Origin: Sphingobacteriales bacterium
GTDB taxonomy: Bacteria > Bacteroidota > Bacteroidia > Chitinophagales > Chitinophagaceae
Length of the DNA: 64,000 nt
Assembly: GCA_027484425.1 (NCBI GenBank)
Contig: JAIXSZ010000063.1
Span: forward strand, 108,789 to 172,788
Direction: 5' to 3'
Shown here piece after piece: positions 1 to 8,233 of this stretch. The translations under genes were made by a program, and so were the position numbers. Below the pieces are notes generated by a model. That model had not been told where the DNA came from and made no database searches. It worked only from the letters and a program-made list of their open reading frames with translations. Positions within the stretch are counted from its first letter, which is position 1, and every line of letters begins with the position of its first letter.

Positions 1-669
1 GGAGATAGCATGGGTGGTATTAATCTCCTCAATACTGCTTATTCATTCCCTTCTGTATGGAGTAATATAGGCTTTTGGGCCAGTACCTTCATCACCTTTC
101 TGAGCATACTGGTTATCATTATCACTTCCAATGAATATACCTATCGCACGCACCGTCAGAATGTGATAGACGGTTGGAGCCGATTGCAGTTTTTTCATGC
201 CAAGGTTATCATGGTAGTAGTGCTTAGTTTGGTGGCTACTGTATATTTATTTTTGGTAGGTGCTTTATTTGGCTGGGTCAATTCTGGTTCTCTAACCAAT
301 CTCTTTTCAGAGTTTTACAAAGTGTTTTACTTCTTTTTACTTTCGGTCAATTACTTGGGGCTTGGTCTTTTTCTAGCCATCTTCATCAAGCGTAGCGGAT
401 TGGCTATAGGCTTGTTTTTATTGTACACCAATTTTGTAGAACACATCCTCAAGGGGATCCTTAATAGTCGCGAAGGTGCTCCTATTGGTAATCTGCTACC
501 GCTCCAAGCTAGCGATGAATTATTACCCTTTCAGCTCATGCAAATGATGAAATCGCTCATGCCTTCCAGCAATACTTTTTCAGATAGTACTTATGTTATA
601 GCCACTATTAGCTGGTGTGCAGTGTATTACTTAGCTGGTAGAATACTGTTGTTGCGCAGAGATTGGTAA
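1..669 (+). CDS. ABC transporter permease, C-terminal part (5' truncated)
   Basis: This is an integral-membrane permease subunit of an ABC-2 type exporter. The reading frame is open to the first base of the window, so the true start lies upstream and the ATG at 10 need not be the start. The visible part has five or six hydrophobic segments and an N-E-Y-T-Y-R-T-H-R-Q-N stretch in the first cytoplasmic loop, which is typical of Bacteroidota ABC-2 permeases. The protein ends in a basic tail after the last membrane segment. The ATPase partner is not in the window and probably lies just upstream. The substrate cannot be told. The family call is fairly safe. Confidence 0.7.
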   Translation, partial: GDSMGGINLLNTAYSFPSVWSNIGFWASTFITFLSILVIIITSNEYTYRTHRQNVIDGWSRLQFFHAKVIMVVVLSLVATVYLFLVGALFGWVNSGSLTNLFSEFYKVFYFFLLSVNYLGLGLFLAIFIKRSGLAIGLFLLYTNFVEHILKGILNSREGAPIGNLLPLQASDELLPFQLMQMMKSLMPSSNTFSDSTYVIATISWCAVYYLAGRILLLRRDW

Positions 670-789
670 TTCCTACTGTTGCTTTTTTGGGTCGAAAAAT
701 ATTTGGCTTCATGCGCCAAACCGTTAAGGTTTATGTTCCGTACATGATAGCACTAAACAATTTTTAACCGCTTAAATAAAAGCAGAGAA

Positions 790-1344
790 ATGAAAAAGAT
801 AATGATGATCGCAGCAATAGCTGCAGTGACACTGACTGGCGCCACCACACAAACGTATGCCCAGAAGACAATAATGGTAGGTGGTGCTCCCATGTATCCT
901 AGCAAAAATATAGTAGAAAATGCTGTGAACTCTAAAGATCACACCACGCTGGTAGCAGCGGTGAAGGCGGCAGGCTTGGTAGAAACATTGCAGAGTGCTG
1001 GTCCTTTCACCGTTTTTGCACCTACTAACGATGCCTTTGGTAAGTTACCAGCTGGCACTGTAGATGGTTTGTTGAAGCCTGAGGCAAAGGGTAAACTTAC
1101 CGCTATACTCACTTATCACGTAGTGGCGGGCAATCTTGATGCCAAAGCACTGATGGCTAAAGTGAAAGAAGGTAATGGCAAAGCCATCCTAAAAACTTTA
1201 CAGGGCAATGACCTTACTTTTATGACCAAGGGCAAAAATCTGATGGTGAAAGATGGTAGCGGTAACGTAGCTACAGTGACCATCAAAGATGTCCGTCAAA
1301 GCAATGGTGTGATACATGTAATTGATAAAGTATTGCTGCCATAG
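790..1344 (+). CDS. secreted fasciclin (FAS1) domain protein
   Basis: A 184-residue protein with an N-terminal signal peptide (about residues 1-24, ending A-Q-K) followed by a single FAS1 domain. The two conserved FAS1 blocks are visible: H1 around [13 protein letters not shown] and H2 around [14 protein letters not shown] at the C-terminus, with the Y-H-V motif between them. FAS1 domains act in adhesion or as extracellular ligand-binding modules; the partner here is unknown. It stands alone, with a purine-rich stretch (agcagagaa) before the ATG. The gene is complete and of normal single-domain length. Confidence 0.85.
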   Translation: MKKIMMIAAIAAVTLTGATTQTYAQKTIMVGGAPMYPSKNIVENAVNSKDHTTLVAAVKAAGLVETLQSAGPFTVFAPTNDAFGKLPAGTVDGLLKPEAKGKLTAILTYHVVAGNLDAKALMAKVKEGNGKAILKTLQGNDLTFMTKGKNLMVKDGSGNVATVTIKDVRQSNGVIHVIDKVLLP

Positions 1345-1371
1345 TCTTGTTTTTATTGCGTTGTTTGATGT

Positions 1372-1379
1372 TATATTTG
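1372..1379 (+). promoter_or_regulatory. Bacteroidota -7 promoter element (TATATTTG) for sdaA
   Basis: TATATTTG matches the Bacteroidota sigma-A -7 consensus TAnnTTTG. It lies about 27 bases before the serine ammonia-lyase ATG, which places the expected transcription start inside or just before the G6 run at 1381. Confidence 0.6.
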
Positions 1380-1380
1380 C

Positions 1381-1404
1381 GGGGGGAAATTCTTCCCCCC
1401 TTTT
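1381..1404 (+). terminator. G/C hairpin with T-tract in the sdaA leader
   Basis: GGGGGGAA (1381-1388) pairs perfectly with TTCCCCCC (1393-1400) around a four-base loop and is followed by TTTT. It can end transcripts from the fasciclin gene. It also lies directly downstream of a promoter element and ends two bases before the serine ammonia-lyase ATG, so it could be a leader structure of that mRNA. Confidence 0.6.
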
Positions 1405-1405
1405 C

Positions 1406-2848
1406 ATGTTAAAAATGCAGGTTACTAGTAAAGAAAGTATTTCGGTATTCGATATATTTAAGATAGGCGTAGGTCCCAGTAGTTCGCATACCCTTGGCCC
1501 ATGGAGGGCAGCACTCAGGTTTGTAGATAGCATAAAGGCTACAGGTATGCATAAGGTGCAGCACGTCAGGGTGTTGCTTTATGGCTCTTTAGCCAAAACA
1601 GGCAAAGGTCACGGTACTGATGTTGCAGTTATTTTAGGTCTGTGTGGCGAAGACCCTGTTACATTCGATGTAAATCTCATTACACCCCGTATAGCTCAGA
1701 TAAGCGAAGAGAAGGTAATGACGCTAGGCGGCGAGTTGTCTATCCCTTTCAACCCCGCTGCAGATGTAGCTTTCCTCATGACAGAGAGCTTGCAGTATCA
1801 CCCCAATGCACTAACATTTTTGTGTTCCTTTAGTGATGGTCAGGAGATAGCGGAAACTTACTACTCGATAGGTGGTGGTTTTGTAGTGAAGGAAGGTGAA
1901 GAGGGCGGTGGAGGTAACTTCGTTCATTTGCCGTACCCCATAGAGAAGTCTGAATACCTGCTGGCTGCTTGTAAGAAAACAGGACTCAGTGTATCTGGTG
2001 TAGTGATGGAAAACGAAAAAACATGGCGTTCTGAAGCAGAAACTCGTAATGGTGTACTCAATATCTGGCATGTAATGCGTAGTTGCATATACAGAGGGTG
2101 CCATATAGGTGGTGAATTGCCAGGTGGACTCAAGGTTACTCGCCGTGCAGAAGCACTCAATAAAAAACTGATAGGAGATAATACTTACTCAAATTATGAT
2201 GAATGGCTAGCCATTATCGCCAACAGCAAACAAACATTCAAAACTACACTCGACTGGGTGAGTTGTTTTGCACTAGCTGTTAATGAAGAAAATGCATCAT
2301 TCAGTAGGGTAGTAACAGCCCCTACCAATGGTGCTGCAGGTGTAGTGCCAGCGGTACTGCAATACTTCATTGCTTTTTGCGACGGCAATGACGAAGATAA
2401 GATCATTAACTTTTTACTCACAGCCTCTGAGATAGGCAGTATTTTCAAAAAAGGGGCTACACTTTCCGCTGCAATGGGTGGATGTCAGGCAGAGATAGGG
2501 GTATCCTCTTCTATGGCTGCTGCAGCCCTTACCGAAGCCATGGGTGGCTCGGTAGAGCAATGCCTGATGGCAGCAGAAATAGCTATGGAGCACCACTTGG
2601 GCCTCACCTGCGACCCAGTAGGTGGATTGGTGCAGGTGCCCTGCATTGAGCGCAACACCATGGGCGCTATCAAAGCCATTACAGCATCGCAGCTAGCATT
2701 GCAGAGCAATCCGCAAAATGCACGTATCACACTCGATGATGTAGTAAACACCATGTACGAAACTGCACTGGATATGAACCATAAATACAAAGAAACTGCC
2801 GAGGGTGGACTAGCAATACAGGTACCCCTTGGGCTGAGTGAGTGCTAA
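1406..2848 (+). CDS. sdaA: L-serine ammonia-lyase, single-chain iron-sulfur type
   Basis: Converts L-serine to pyruvate and ammonia in the cytoplasm using a 4Fe-4S cluster. The N-terminal beta domain carries the S-S-S-H-T-L-G-P-W motif near residue 25. The alpha domain carries A-P-T-N-G-A-A-G and the cysteine-bearing [14 protein letters not shown] stretch that holds the cluster. The frame is open back to 1322, but that part overlaps the fasciclin gene, the promoter and the hairpin, and homologues begin near S-V-F-D-I-F-K-I-G. The ATG at 1406 (or 1415) is therefore the likely start, giving about 480 residues. It is monocistronic and followed by a terminator. Confidence 0.93.
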   Translation: MLKMQVTSKESISVFDIFKIGVGPSSSHTLGPWRAALRFVDSIKATGMHKVQHVRVLLYGSLAKTGKGHGTDVAVILGLCGEDPVTFDVNLITPRIAQISEEKVMTLGGELSIPFNPAADVAFLMTESLQYHPNALTFLCSFSDGQEIAETYYSIGGGFVVKEGEEGGGGNFVHLPYPIEKSEYLLAACKKTGLSVSGVVMENEKTWRSEAETRNGVLNIWHVMRSCIYRGCHIGGELPGGLKVTRRAEALNKKLIGDNTYSNYDEWLAIIANSKQTFKTTLDWVSCFALAVNEENASFSRVVTAPTNGAAGVVPAVLQYFIAFCDGNDEDKIINFLLTASEIGSIFKKGATLSAAMGGCQAEIGVSSSMAAAALTEAMGGSVEQCLMAAEIAMEHHLGLTCDPVGGLVQVPCIERNTMGAIKAITASQLALQSNPQNARITLDDVVNTMYETALDMNHKYKETAEGGLAIQVPLGLSEC

Positions 2849-2868
2849 TTTTATAGATGATTATTTAT

Positions 2869-2945
2869 TGCTCTTTTTCGTTCTATTACTAAACCTATTT
2901 TCACTTTTGGGGTTTAATAGTTGCAATGGAAAAGAGCACTTTTAT
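2869..2945 (+). terminator. probable sdaA terminator
   Basis: TGCTCTTTT (2869-2877) pairs with AAAAGAGCA (2930-2938). A second inner pairing (CTATTA...TAATAG with AAACC/GGTTT) closes most of the long loop, and CTTTTATTTT follows. Confidence 0.45.
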
Positions 2946-2960
2946 TTTGAAGAATGTAAC

Positions 2961-3024
2961 AGTAGAAACCACTAGGCACAAAAAAACTCGTAAGTTACTC
3001 ACATCGCACCGCTACAACCAAACA
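2961..3024. repeat. 64-bp direct repeat, left copy: duplicated 3' end of the SRP RNA gene
   Basis: This stretch matches 3754-3817 at 63 of 64 positions. Read on the minus strand it is the last 46 or so nucleotides of SRP RNA, its T7 terminator tract and about 19 bases beyond. It lacks the 5' half of the RNA and the domain IV loop, so it is not a functional gene. The single difference changes the closing stem so that it no longer pairs with the SRP RNA 5' end, whereas the right copy still pairs. The repeats bracket the toxin-antitoxin pair. Confidence 0.85.
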
Positions 3025-3144
3025 ACTACAAAGGATATTTATTGATGGTTCATTCTCTAAACTAAAAGTTTTTTTGTTTTTTATTATAGCTAAATTTAAC
3101 AAACAATATCTGCTGTAGATTTTTACTCAGACTTTTAATTTTGT

Positions 3145-3152
3145 TATATTTG
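3145..3152 (+). promoter_or_regulatory. -7 promoter element (TATATTTG) of the toxin-antitoxin pair
   Basis: Exact TAnnTTTG match ending four bases before the antitoxin ATG, so the mRNA would be leaderless or nearly so. Confidence 0.6.
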
Positions 3153-3156
3153 TGCT

Positions 3157-3378
3157 ATGAGTACATTAACAATACACCCTGCCGATACCGATCAAGAAAC
3201 AGCCATAAAGCTATTCTTAGATGCTTTACATGTAACCTATACTTCCAGCAGTGTAGATGTTGATGATACAGCATACCTTTCTGCATCATCAGCTATGATT
3301 GATAGGCTCAATAAAGCAGCCCAGCAAGAAAAAAATAATCTAGGTGTTAAAGTTTCTATTGACGATATATGGAAATAG
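3157..3378 (+). CDS. small antitoxin-like protein of a YoeB/Txe-type module
   Basis: A 73-residue acidic protein that resembles the small DUF2683-like antitoxins found in Bacteroidota ahead of YoeB/Txe toxins. There is a short N-terminal beta-like segment (S-T-L-T-I-H-P), then helices and a C-terminal V-S-I-D-D-I-W-K tail that would contact the toxin. It overlaps the toxin start by 10 bases, the usual coupling in such modules. Its neighbour is a recognisable but frameshifted toxin, so this may be an orphan antitoxin. The whole unit sits between two copies of the SRP RNA 3' end, which suggests acquisition. The family call rests mainly on the adjacent toxin. Confidence 0.65.
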   Translation: MSTLTIHPADTDQETAIKLFLDALHVTYTSSSVDVDDTAYLSASSAMIDRLNKAAQQEKNNLGVKVSIDDIWK

Positions 3379-3633
3379 TACTGATGCCGGTTGCTTTGGA
3401 TGATCTGGAACATTGGAAAAAATCCGGTAATTCTATCATCTTAAAAAAGAATCCGGCAATTAATCGAAGCCATTCAAATTAATCCATTTGATGGCATTGG
3501 TAAGCCGGAGAGATTAAAACACAATTGGTCTGATTGGTACTCAAGGCGCATCAACGATGAGCACCGAATAGTATACAAATTTGAACAAAACAAGTTAACC
3601 ATCTATTCGCTCAGATATCATTATCAAAAATAA
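3369..3633 (+). pseudogene. Txe/YoeB-family toxin (mRNA endonuclease), frameshifted
   Basis: YoeB-type toxins cleave mRNA at the ribosomal A site. Reading from the ATG at 3369 gives 27 toxin-like residues and then a premature TAA 11 codons later. Skipping one base after the A6G run at 3443-3449 restores a continuous frame from 3451 to the TAA at 3631. That second part has the family's P-E-R-L-K-H-N-W block, the S-R-R-I-N-D-E-H-R-I-V-Y-K core and the C-terminal S-L-R-Y-H-Y motif. The combined length, about 87 residues, is normal for the family. One extra base in an A-rich run explains the break, so either the gene is dead or the base is a sequencing error. Confidence 0.8.
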
Positions 3634-3753
3634 TGGCGAGCTGAATTCAATAGTGACTATTGATTTTTATCAGGTAAAGGACCTAAGACAGTTAAACCGC
3701 AATAATTCGCTTTCCTGTACGTAATCTAGTACTAAATCTGTATTTAGCGGAAA

Positions 3754-3817
3754 AGTAGAAACCACTAGGCACAAAAAAACTGGTAAGTTACTCACATCGC
3801 ACCGCTACAACCAAACA
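3754..3817. repeat. 64-bp direct repeat, right copy (inside the intact SRP RNA locus)
   Basis: Partner of 2961-3024 with one mismatch. This copy is continuous with the intact 5' part of the SRP RNA gene. The two copies enclose about 0.73 kb carrying the antitoxin and broken toxin, an arrangement like that left by integration into the 3' end of an RNA gene. Confidence 0.85.
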
Positions 3818-3878
3818 CCCTTGCTACATTCCTGTCCTGGGGGATTCAATGGGAGCTGGCCGTATAAGACTTACCAGT
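3773..3878 (-). ncRNA. ffs: signal recognition particle RNA (small bacterial type)
   Basis: The RNA scaffold of the SRP, which binds Ffh and targets membrane proteins. On the minus strand the first ten bases ACTGGTAAGT pair perfectly with ACTTACCAGT at the 3' end, closing a long rod. The tip has the universal domain IV features: a GGAA tetraloop (complement of 3829-3832) closed by ACA/TGT, and the AGG / AGCA internal loop that contacts Ffh. The flanking GGTTGTAGCGGTGCGATGTGAG segment is familiar from Bacteroidota SRP RNAs. The length, about 105 nt, is normal. A T7 tract follows the 3' stem, and TACCTTTG lies immediately upstream as the promoter. Confidence 0.82.
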
Positions 3879-3882
3879 GGTG

Positions 3883-3890
3883 CAAAGGTA
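3883..3890 (-). promoter_or_regulatory. -7 promoter element (TACCTTTG) of the SRP RNA gene
   Basis: Minus-strand TACCTTTG ends five bases before the first paired base of the SRP RNA, the expected distance from the -7 element to the transcription start. Confidence 0.7.
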
Positions 3891-3954
3891 AGTGGTTTTT
3901 TCTGTTTTCAGAAACTTAACACAACAATAGCCTTATATTTTTTTGAGGCTCATT

Positions 3955-5376
3955 TTATGCATCTATGTCCATACGTATACGCCACTGCTTGGGCAGGTAA
4001 TTGTTCGTTCTATTGCCCAGTCCCTTTATCCAGCCTAGGCCTTGGCCGTTATACCGCACCACATGCCATCCCTTAGGTATGTTGTCTATACCTGTTTCCT
4101 CACGCTTCAGGTAGCGTAGCGCTTGCTCTCTATCAGCGTCAATGGCAGGTAGTTGCTTGCTGATATCTATACACAATGCCACATCATGTGACGGTATCCA
4201 TTCTTTAGACATTGGTGTGCCGGCCTCTAGGCCAGTTTTGCGGAGGTACACAGCCTGTTGCAGTAGTGCTATATCTGCCTCGTGTAGCATATTTACAGCA
4301 TTGTAGCAATTGTCTTTGCCAGCTATCAGCACTATATCATCCCGTTGCAGTAGGTGAGCTGCGGCTGCTTGTATTTTAGGGTTATTAGCTGTTTTAAACC
4401 TCAATGGTTTCAGGCTCCCTGCCGATTCTTTTTTTTGCACCGCTGCAATAAAGAATCCTTCCCCCTTCACATTGCCTGGATAAAACCGATACCCCGGCAT
4501 TTGGTGCTTAGGCGATGTTATTTCTGTTATACCCCAGTGCTCCTCAGGTGGTATTGTTAAACCTTTAGTGGAGTAAGTAGCAGCCAGCCAATCCAGCACA
4601 TCTTCATCTTCCTGTGGCGAGTAAGAGCAGGTAGCATATATCAGCACACCATTTTCTTTTAGTGCTGGCCATACGTCAGCTAGTATCCGTTGTTGCCTTT
4701 GGTGGCATAGTGTTACATTGGCTTCGCTCCATTCGTTCAGTGCATTCGCATCCTTCCTCCACAATCCCGACCCACTGCAAGGGGCATCTACTACTATCAC
4801 ATCAAAGTAACCAGTTAGTTTACCCAGATCTCTCGGGTCATTGCTCGTTACCCAAGTATTCATATAGCCCCAGCGGCTTATGTTTTCTTCTAGTATAGAT
4901 GCTCGGGTTCTTATTACCTCATTGGCTATTAGTAGGCTGCTGTCGGTCATAGCACTGGCTATCAGGGTGCTTTTGCCACCTGGTGCAGCACATAGGTCTA
5001 GTATACGCAAGTTTTCTCTTCCAGCTAGTACATGTTGCAGCATACGCCCCAGATACATAGACGATGCTTCCTGCACATAGTACGCGCCTGTGTGGTAGGC
5101 TGGGTCTAGCGTAAACACTGGTCGCTCAGGTAGATACACACCATTCTCGTGCCACAGTACCCGGTCATTGGTCATAAAAATACCGTTGCCCTTTACAGGG
5201 TGTATGCGAACAGATACTGGTGCAGCCGTGGCATGAGCAGCTACAAACTTCACCCTATCAAATCCTTTTATTCCATGCAGCTCTTGTAGCAGTGATTCCG
5301 GTATAGTCAATTGATAATTTTCAGATTCCAAAAATAGAAATAGTTGCCGAATTGTGTATATGAATAGCAATCTCAC
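3955..5376 (-). CDS. rRNA cytosine-C5 methyltransferase (RsmB/RsmF, NOL1/NOP2/Sun family)
   Basis: A SAM-dependent methyltransferase that makes m5C in rRNA. The catalytic domain carries the SAM motif I (L-D-L-C-A-A-P-G-G-K-S), motif IV with the first cysteine (V-D-A-P-C-S-G-S-G) and motif VI with the second (Y-A-T-C-S-Y-S-P-Q-E), the pair used to form and release the covalent intermediate. An extra C-terminal region of about 150 residues ends in a basic segment, as in RsmF-like RNA-binding domains. The start is uncertain: the ATG at 5376 gives 473 residues, and a TTG at 5331 is also possible. Divergent from the WbqC gene. Confidence 0.87.
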   Translation of the reverse strand: MRLLFIYTIRQLFLFLESENYQLTIPESLLQELHGIKGFDRVKFVAAHATAAPVSVRIHPVKGNGIFMTNDRVLWHENGVYLPERPVFTLDPAYHTGAYYVQEASSMYLGRMLQHVLAGRENLRILDLCAAPGGKSTLIASAMTDSSLLIANEVIRTRASILEENISRWGYMNTWVTSNDPRDLGKLTGYFDVIVVDAPCSGSGLWRKDANALNEWSEANVTLCHQRQQRILADVWPALKENGVLIYATCSYSPQEDEDVLDWLAATYSTKGLTIPPEEHWGITEITSPKHQMPGYRFYPGNVKGEGFFIAAVQKKESAGSLKPLRFKTANNPKIQAAAAHLLQRDDIVLIAGKDNCYNAVNMLHEADIALLQQAVYLRKTGLEAGTPMSKEWIPSHDVALCIDISKQLPAIDADREQALRYLKREETGIDNIPKGWHVVRYNGQGLGWIKGLGNRTNNYLPKQWRIRMDIDA

Positions 5377-5418
5377 TTTTTACTGTTCTCCACTTCATTT
5401 CTTTAACTGTCTAAAGAT

Positions 5419-5426
5419 TACTTTTG
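5419..5426 (+). promoter_or_regulatory. -7 promoter element (TACTTTTG) of the WbqC gene
   Basis: Exact TAnnTTTG match 38 bases before the ATG at 5465. It lies inside the longer open frame and therefore argues for the downstream start. Confidence 0.5.
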
Positions 5427-5464
5427 CCAGCTCTTTCAGCACAATTCGTAATTATACATTCACT

Positions 5465-6091
5465 ATGCGTATCGTTTCTGCTTATTATACATTTCCTCCA
5501 GTGGGCTGGTGGCTGCATCTAGCTGCGGCTACAGAGGTTGTGTTCGATGTTCACGAGCACTATCGCAAAATGTCTGACCGAAACAGATACCAGATAGGAG
5601 GATCTAATAATCCGGTTTTGTTAAGTATACCGCTTATAAAAGGTCGCAGAAATCACGTGCCTATGCACAGTGTGCAGATACAAAACGATAGTCGCTGGCA
5701 GGTGCAGCATTGGCGCACCATAGTGTCGGTATACAATAGGTCGCCTTACTTTTTTCATTATCAGGATTCATTATCAGTTTTGTTTCAATCTGAGTATAAT
5801 TCATTGTTACAGTTCAATATGGCTGCCTTCGATTGGGTCAACCAACAACTAAAATTCAGTTTCGCTCATGCACAGTCCGAGCTATACCTTCCGCTATACC
5901 CCGATGATTTTACTGATCTTCGCTCCGATGCTTATCAGTCATTACCCTCTCCCTCTTATTATCAAGTATTTGCAGATCGTTTGGGTTTTGTGTCTGGCCT
6001 TAGTATTTTAGATCTGTTGTTTTCAGAGGGGCCACATACCGCGGCGTGGCTGCGCAGTTATGCGGTCAGTAAATTGAACGATGCTCAATAG
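5465..6091 (+). CDS. WbqC family protein
   Basis: A 208-residue protein of the WbqC family, often found near polysaccharide genes but with no settled biochemical role. The family signature is visible at the N-terminus (Y-Y-T-F-P-P-V-G-W-W, then E-H-Y-R-K-M-S-D-R-N-R-Y-Q-I), followed by S-I-P-L-I-K-G-R and the W-R-T-I-V-S-V-Y-N-R-S-P-Y-F core. The frame is open to 5354, but homologues start at the M-R-I-V-S-A-Y-Y sequence, and a promoter element lies between. It shares no operon with the divergent rRNA methyltransferase gene. Confidence 0.85.
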   Translation: MRIVSAYYTFPPVGWWLHLAAATEVVFDVHEHYRKMSDRNRYQIGGSNNPVLLSIPLIKGRRNHVPMHSVQIQNDSRWQVQHWRTIVSVYNRSPYFFHYQDSLSVLFQSEYNSLLQFNMAAFDWVNQQLKFSFAHAQSELYLPLYPDDFTDLRSDAYQSLPSPSYYQVFADRLGFVSGLSILDLLFSEGPHTAAWLRSYAVSKLNDAQ

Positions 6092-6172
6092 CTTTTGAGT
6101 TGAGTGTTTTTTATTTTTTCATCGTTCCTTTTCTTTTTTAATTTTACTTTTACAAAAAGCACTTACTCCACA

Positions 6173-7402
6173 ATGAGAAAAATAACTATGCTGGCTTTTG
6201 CCGTGTGCCCTCTATTGGCAACTGCTCAGGATGACCTGATTAGAAAAATCGAATCTAATCAGAGTTACACCAACACCAATGTAATTACTATCAATAAAGA
6301 CAAGGCAAAAAAAGAAGGTGTCGATAGTAAGTATAAGTTCAATAGGCTTATAGATCTAGAGCGTACTGTAGTAAAAAATCAGGCAAGCTCTGGAACTTGC
6401 TGGAGCTATGCCACCAATTCGTTTCTGGAAAGCGAAATGATGCGTATGGGTAAAGACCCAATAGAGTTAGCTCCTATTTTTAGTGCCAGATGTGTATATT
6501 CTGAGAAAGCTGAAAATTATGTGCGTATGCATGGCTCGGTTGCTTGGGGCGATGGTGGTTCTTGCCACGATGTACTGAATATGTATGCCAAGTATGGCGC
6601 GATGCCTAAGGAAGCCTACACAGGTTTGCAATATGGCACTGATAAAAACAAGTTTGCTGAAATGCAGGCTATTCTTAAAGGTATGCTCGATGCAGTAGTA
6701 GCTAATCCTAACGGTAAACTTACCACTGCTTGGAAAAAGGCCTACAATGATGTGCTCGATTCTTATCTCGGCGAAATTCCAGAGACCTTCAAATGGAACT
6801 ACAAAACATATACTCCCCAAAGTTTTGCCAAGGAGCGTGTAGGTATACACCCCGAAGACTATGTTGAGCTAACCTCTGTCACTACAGCTCCTTACTACAA
6901 AAAAACGATGCTCATGGTGCCCGACAATTGGTCGTTCGACAGAGTGTACAATGTGCAGATGGAAGACCTTACAGATATCATTGACAATGCACTTAATAAA
7001 GGTTTTACAGTGTCTTGGGCTACAGATGTTAGCGAAAAATACTTTAGTTGGAAGAATGGCGTAGCTTATGTGCCAGAGAAAGATTATGAAAACATGGATG
7101 ATTCTGAAAAGAAGTACATGTTTGATGGTCCTAAGTATGAGCGTGTTATCACACCAGAAATGCGTCAGTTGGCATTTGACAACTACGAAACTACCGATGA
7201 CCATGGTATGCACATTGTAGGGCTTGCTGCTGATCAAAACGGTCGTAAATACTATGTTGTGAAAAACTCATGGGGCGACAAAAACGATTATAAAGGCTAC
7301 ATACATGTATCTCGCACCTATGTGCGTTACAAAACCACAGCTATTTTATTACACAAAAATGGTATCCCCAATACACTCAGAAACAAAATGAATCTTTGGT
7401 AA
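6173..7402 (+). CDS. exported C1-family cysteine peptidase (bleomycin hydrolase / PepC-like)
   Basis: A papain-fold peptidase. The start at 6173 gives a clean signal peptide (about residues 1-18, ending A-T-A-Q), whereas the longer open frame from 6104 does not. The triad can be placed at Cys76 (S-G-T-C-W-S-Y-A), His347 (H-G-M-H-I-V-G) and Asn365 (V-K-N-S-W-G). The large insert between Cys and His is typical of bleomycin-hydrolase-type aminopeptidases rather than plain papain. At 409 residues it fits Bacteroidota homologues, which act in the periplasm or outside the cell. A strong terminator follows. Confidence 0.88.
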   Translation: MRKITMLAFAVCPLLATAQDDLIRKIESNQSYTNTNVITINKDKAKKEGVDSKYKFNRLIDLERTVVKNQASSGTCWSYATNSFLESEMMRMGKDPIELAPIFSARCVYSEKAENYVRMHGSVAWGDGGSCHDVLNMYAKYGAMPKEAYTGLQYGTDKNKFAEMQAILKGMLDAVVANPNGKLTTAWKKAYNDVLDSYLGEIPETFKWNYKTYTPQSFAKERVGIHPEDYVELTSVTTAPYYKKTMLMVPDNWSFDRVYNVQMEDLTDIIDNALNKGFTVSWATDVSEKYFSWKNGVAYVPEKDYENMDDSEKKYMFDGPKYERVITPEMRQLAFDNYETTDDHGMHIVGLAADQNGRKYYVVKNSWGDKNDYKGYIHVSRTYVRYKTTAILLHKNGIPNTLRNKMNLW

Positions 7403-7434
7403 TCATTTTTTTTTGATTCACCTCTACTACTCAG

Positions 7435-7482
7435 CCCTGCATTTATTGGTAGTACTTACCTTTACATGCAGGGTGTTTTTTT
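7435..7482 (+). terminator. intrinsic terminator after the C1 peptidase
   Basis: CCCTGCAT (7435-7442) pairs with ATGCAGGG (7466-7473). An inner GGTA/TACC pairing extends the stem, and TGTTTTTTT follows. Confidence 0.75.
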
Positions 7483-7576
7483 GTCTTTTGCATTATAGTA
7501 TTACTCAGTACACCCTATAGCCTCATTACTTTTTACAGTTACATTTTATCTGCTTCACCGTATATTCGCAGTAGTT

Positions 7577-8233
7577 ATGCCTTTACAAATGCCTTCAAAA
7601 TCAGAAACCAAACACATTGCAGTAGCCGGTAACATAGGCTCTGGCAAAACCACACTAACAGGTATGCTAGCTAAGCACTACAAGTGGAAACCTCATTTTG
7701 AAGACGTAGAGCACAATCCGTACCTCGTCGATTTTTACGAAGACATGCACCGTTGGTCATTCAATTTGCAGATTTACTTTCTTAACAATCGTATCAAGCA
7801 CCTTATCGAAATTCGTAAGGGTAGTGAAACAGTTATTCAGGATCGTACCATTTTTGAGGATGCTTACATTTTTGCACCCAACCTCTTTGACATGGGGCTA
7901 ATGACCAATCGCGACTTTGAAAATTACACCTCCTTTTTTCAGAACCTCAAAACATTGGTGCAACCACCCGATTTGCTTATCTATCTCAAAGCATCAATTC
8001 CTACACTTGTAGACCAAATTCAGAAGAGGGGAAGAGGTTATGAAGAAAATATTCGTCTCGATTACTTGAAGCGCCTAAATGGTTTTTATAACAAATGGAT
8101 AGATGGCTATAAAGATGGTCCCCTATTGGTAATAGATGTTGACAATTGCAACTTTGCCGACAAAGAACTTGATTTTGCCGACGTTGTCCGTAAGATTGAT
8201 GCCCAGATACATGGGTTGTTTAGTGCTCAATAG
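7577..8233 (+). CDS. deoxynucleoside kinase (dGK/dAK type)
   Basis: Phosphorylates deoxynucleosides for dNTP salvage in the cytoplasm. The P-loop G-N-I-G-S-G-K-T-T occupies residues 18-26. The D-R-T-I-F-E-D-A-Y motif, which corresponds to the ERS/DRS substrate-binding motif, follows around residue 94, and the arginine-rich lid Q-K-R-G-R-G-Y-E near residue 155. Length 218 is normal for the family. The ATG at 7577 is used here; an in-frame ATG at 7589 is an alternative. A near-match to the -7 element (TATATTCG) lies about 10 bases upstream. Monocistronic. Confidence 0.85.
   Translation: MPLQMPSKSETKHIAVAGNIGSGKTTLTGMLAKHYKWKPHFEDVEHNPYLVDFYEDMHRWSFNLQIYFLNNRIKHLIEIRKGSETVIQDRTIFEDAYIFAPNLFDMGLMTNRDFENYTSFFQNLKTLVQPPDLLIYLKASIPTLVDQIQKRGRGYEENIRLDYLKRLNGFYNKWIDGYKDGPLLVIDVDNCNFADKELDFADVVRKIDAQIHGLFSAQ

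Noticed and set aside
1198..1533. Minus-strand open frame overlapping the fasciclin and sdaA genes.
   Set aside because: Shadow of two well-supported plus-strand genes; no family features.
3443..3449. A AAA AAG slippery heptamer suggesting programmed -1 frameshifting in the toxin gene.
   Set aside because: A -1 shift there gives a stop after four codons. Only +1 or -2 restores the toxin, so the heptamer does not explain the break.
3869..3901. Plus-strand hairpin ACTTACC...GGTAAGT followed by a T6 run, resembling a terminator.
   Set aside because: On the minus strand these same bases are the SRP RNA promoter element (TACCTTTG) and the RNA's 5' end; the complementarity is coincidental with the better-supported SRP structure.
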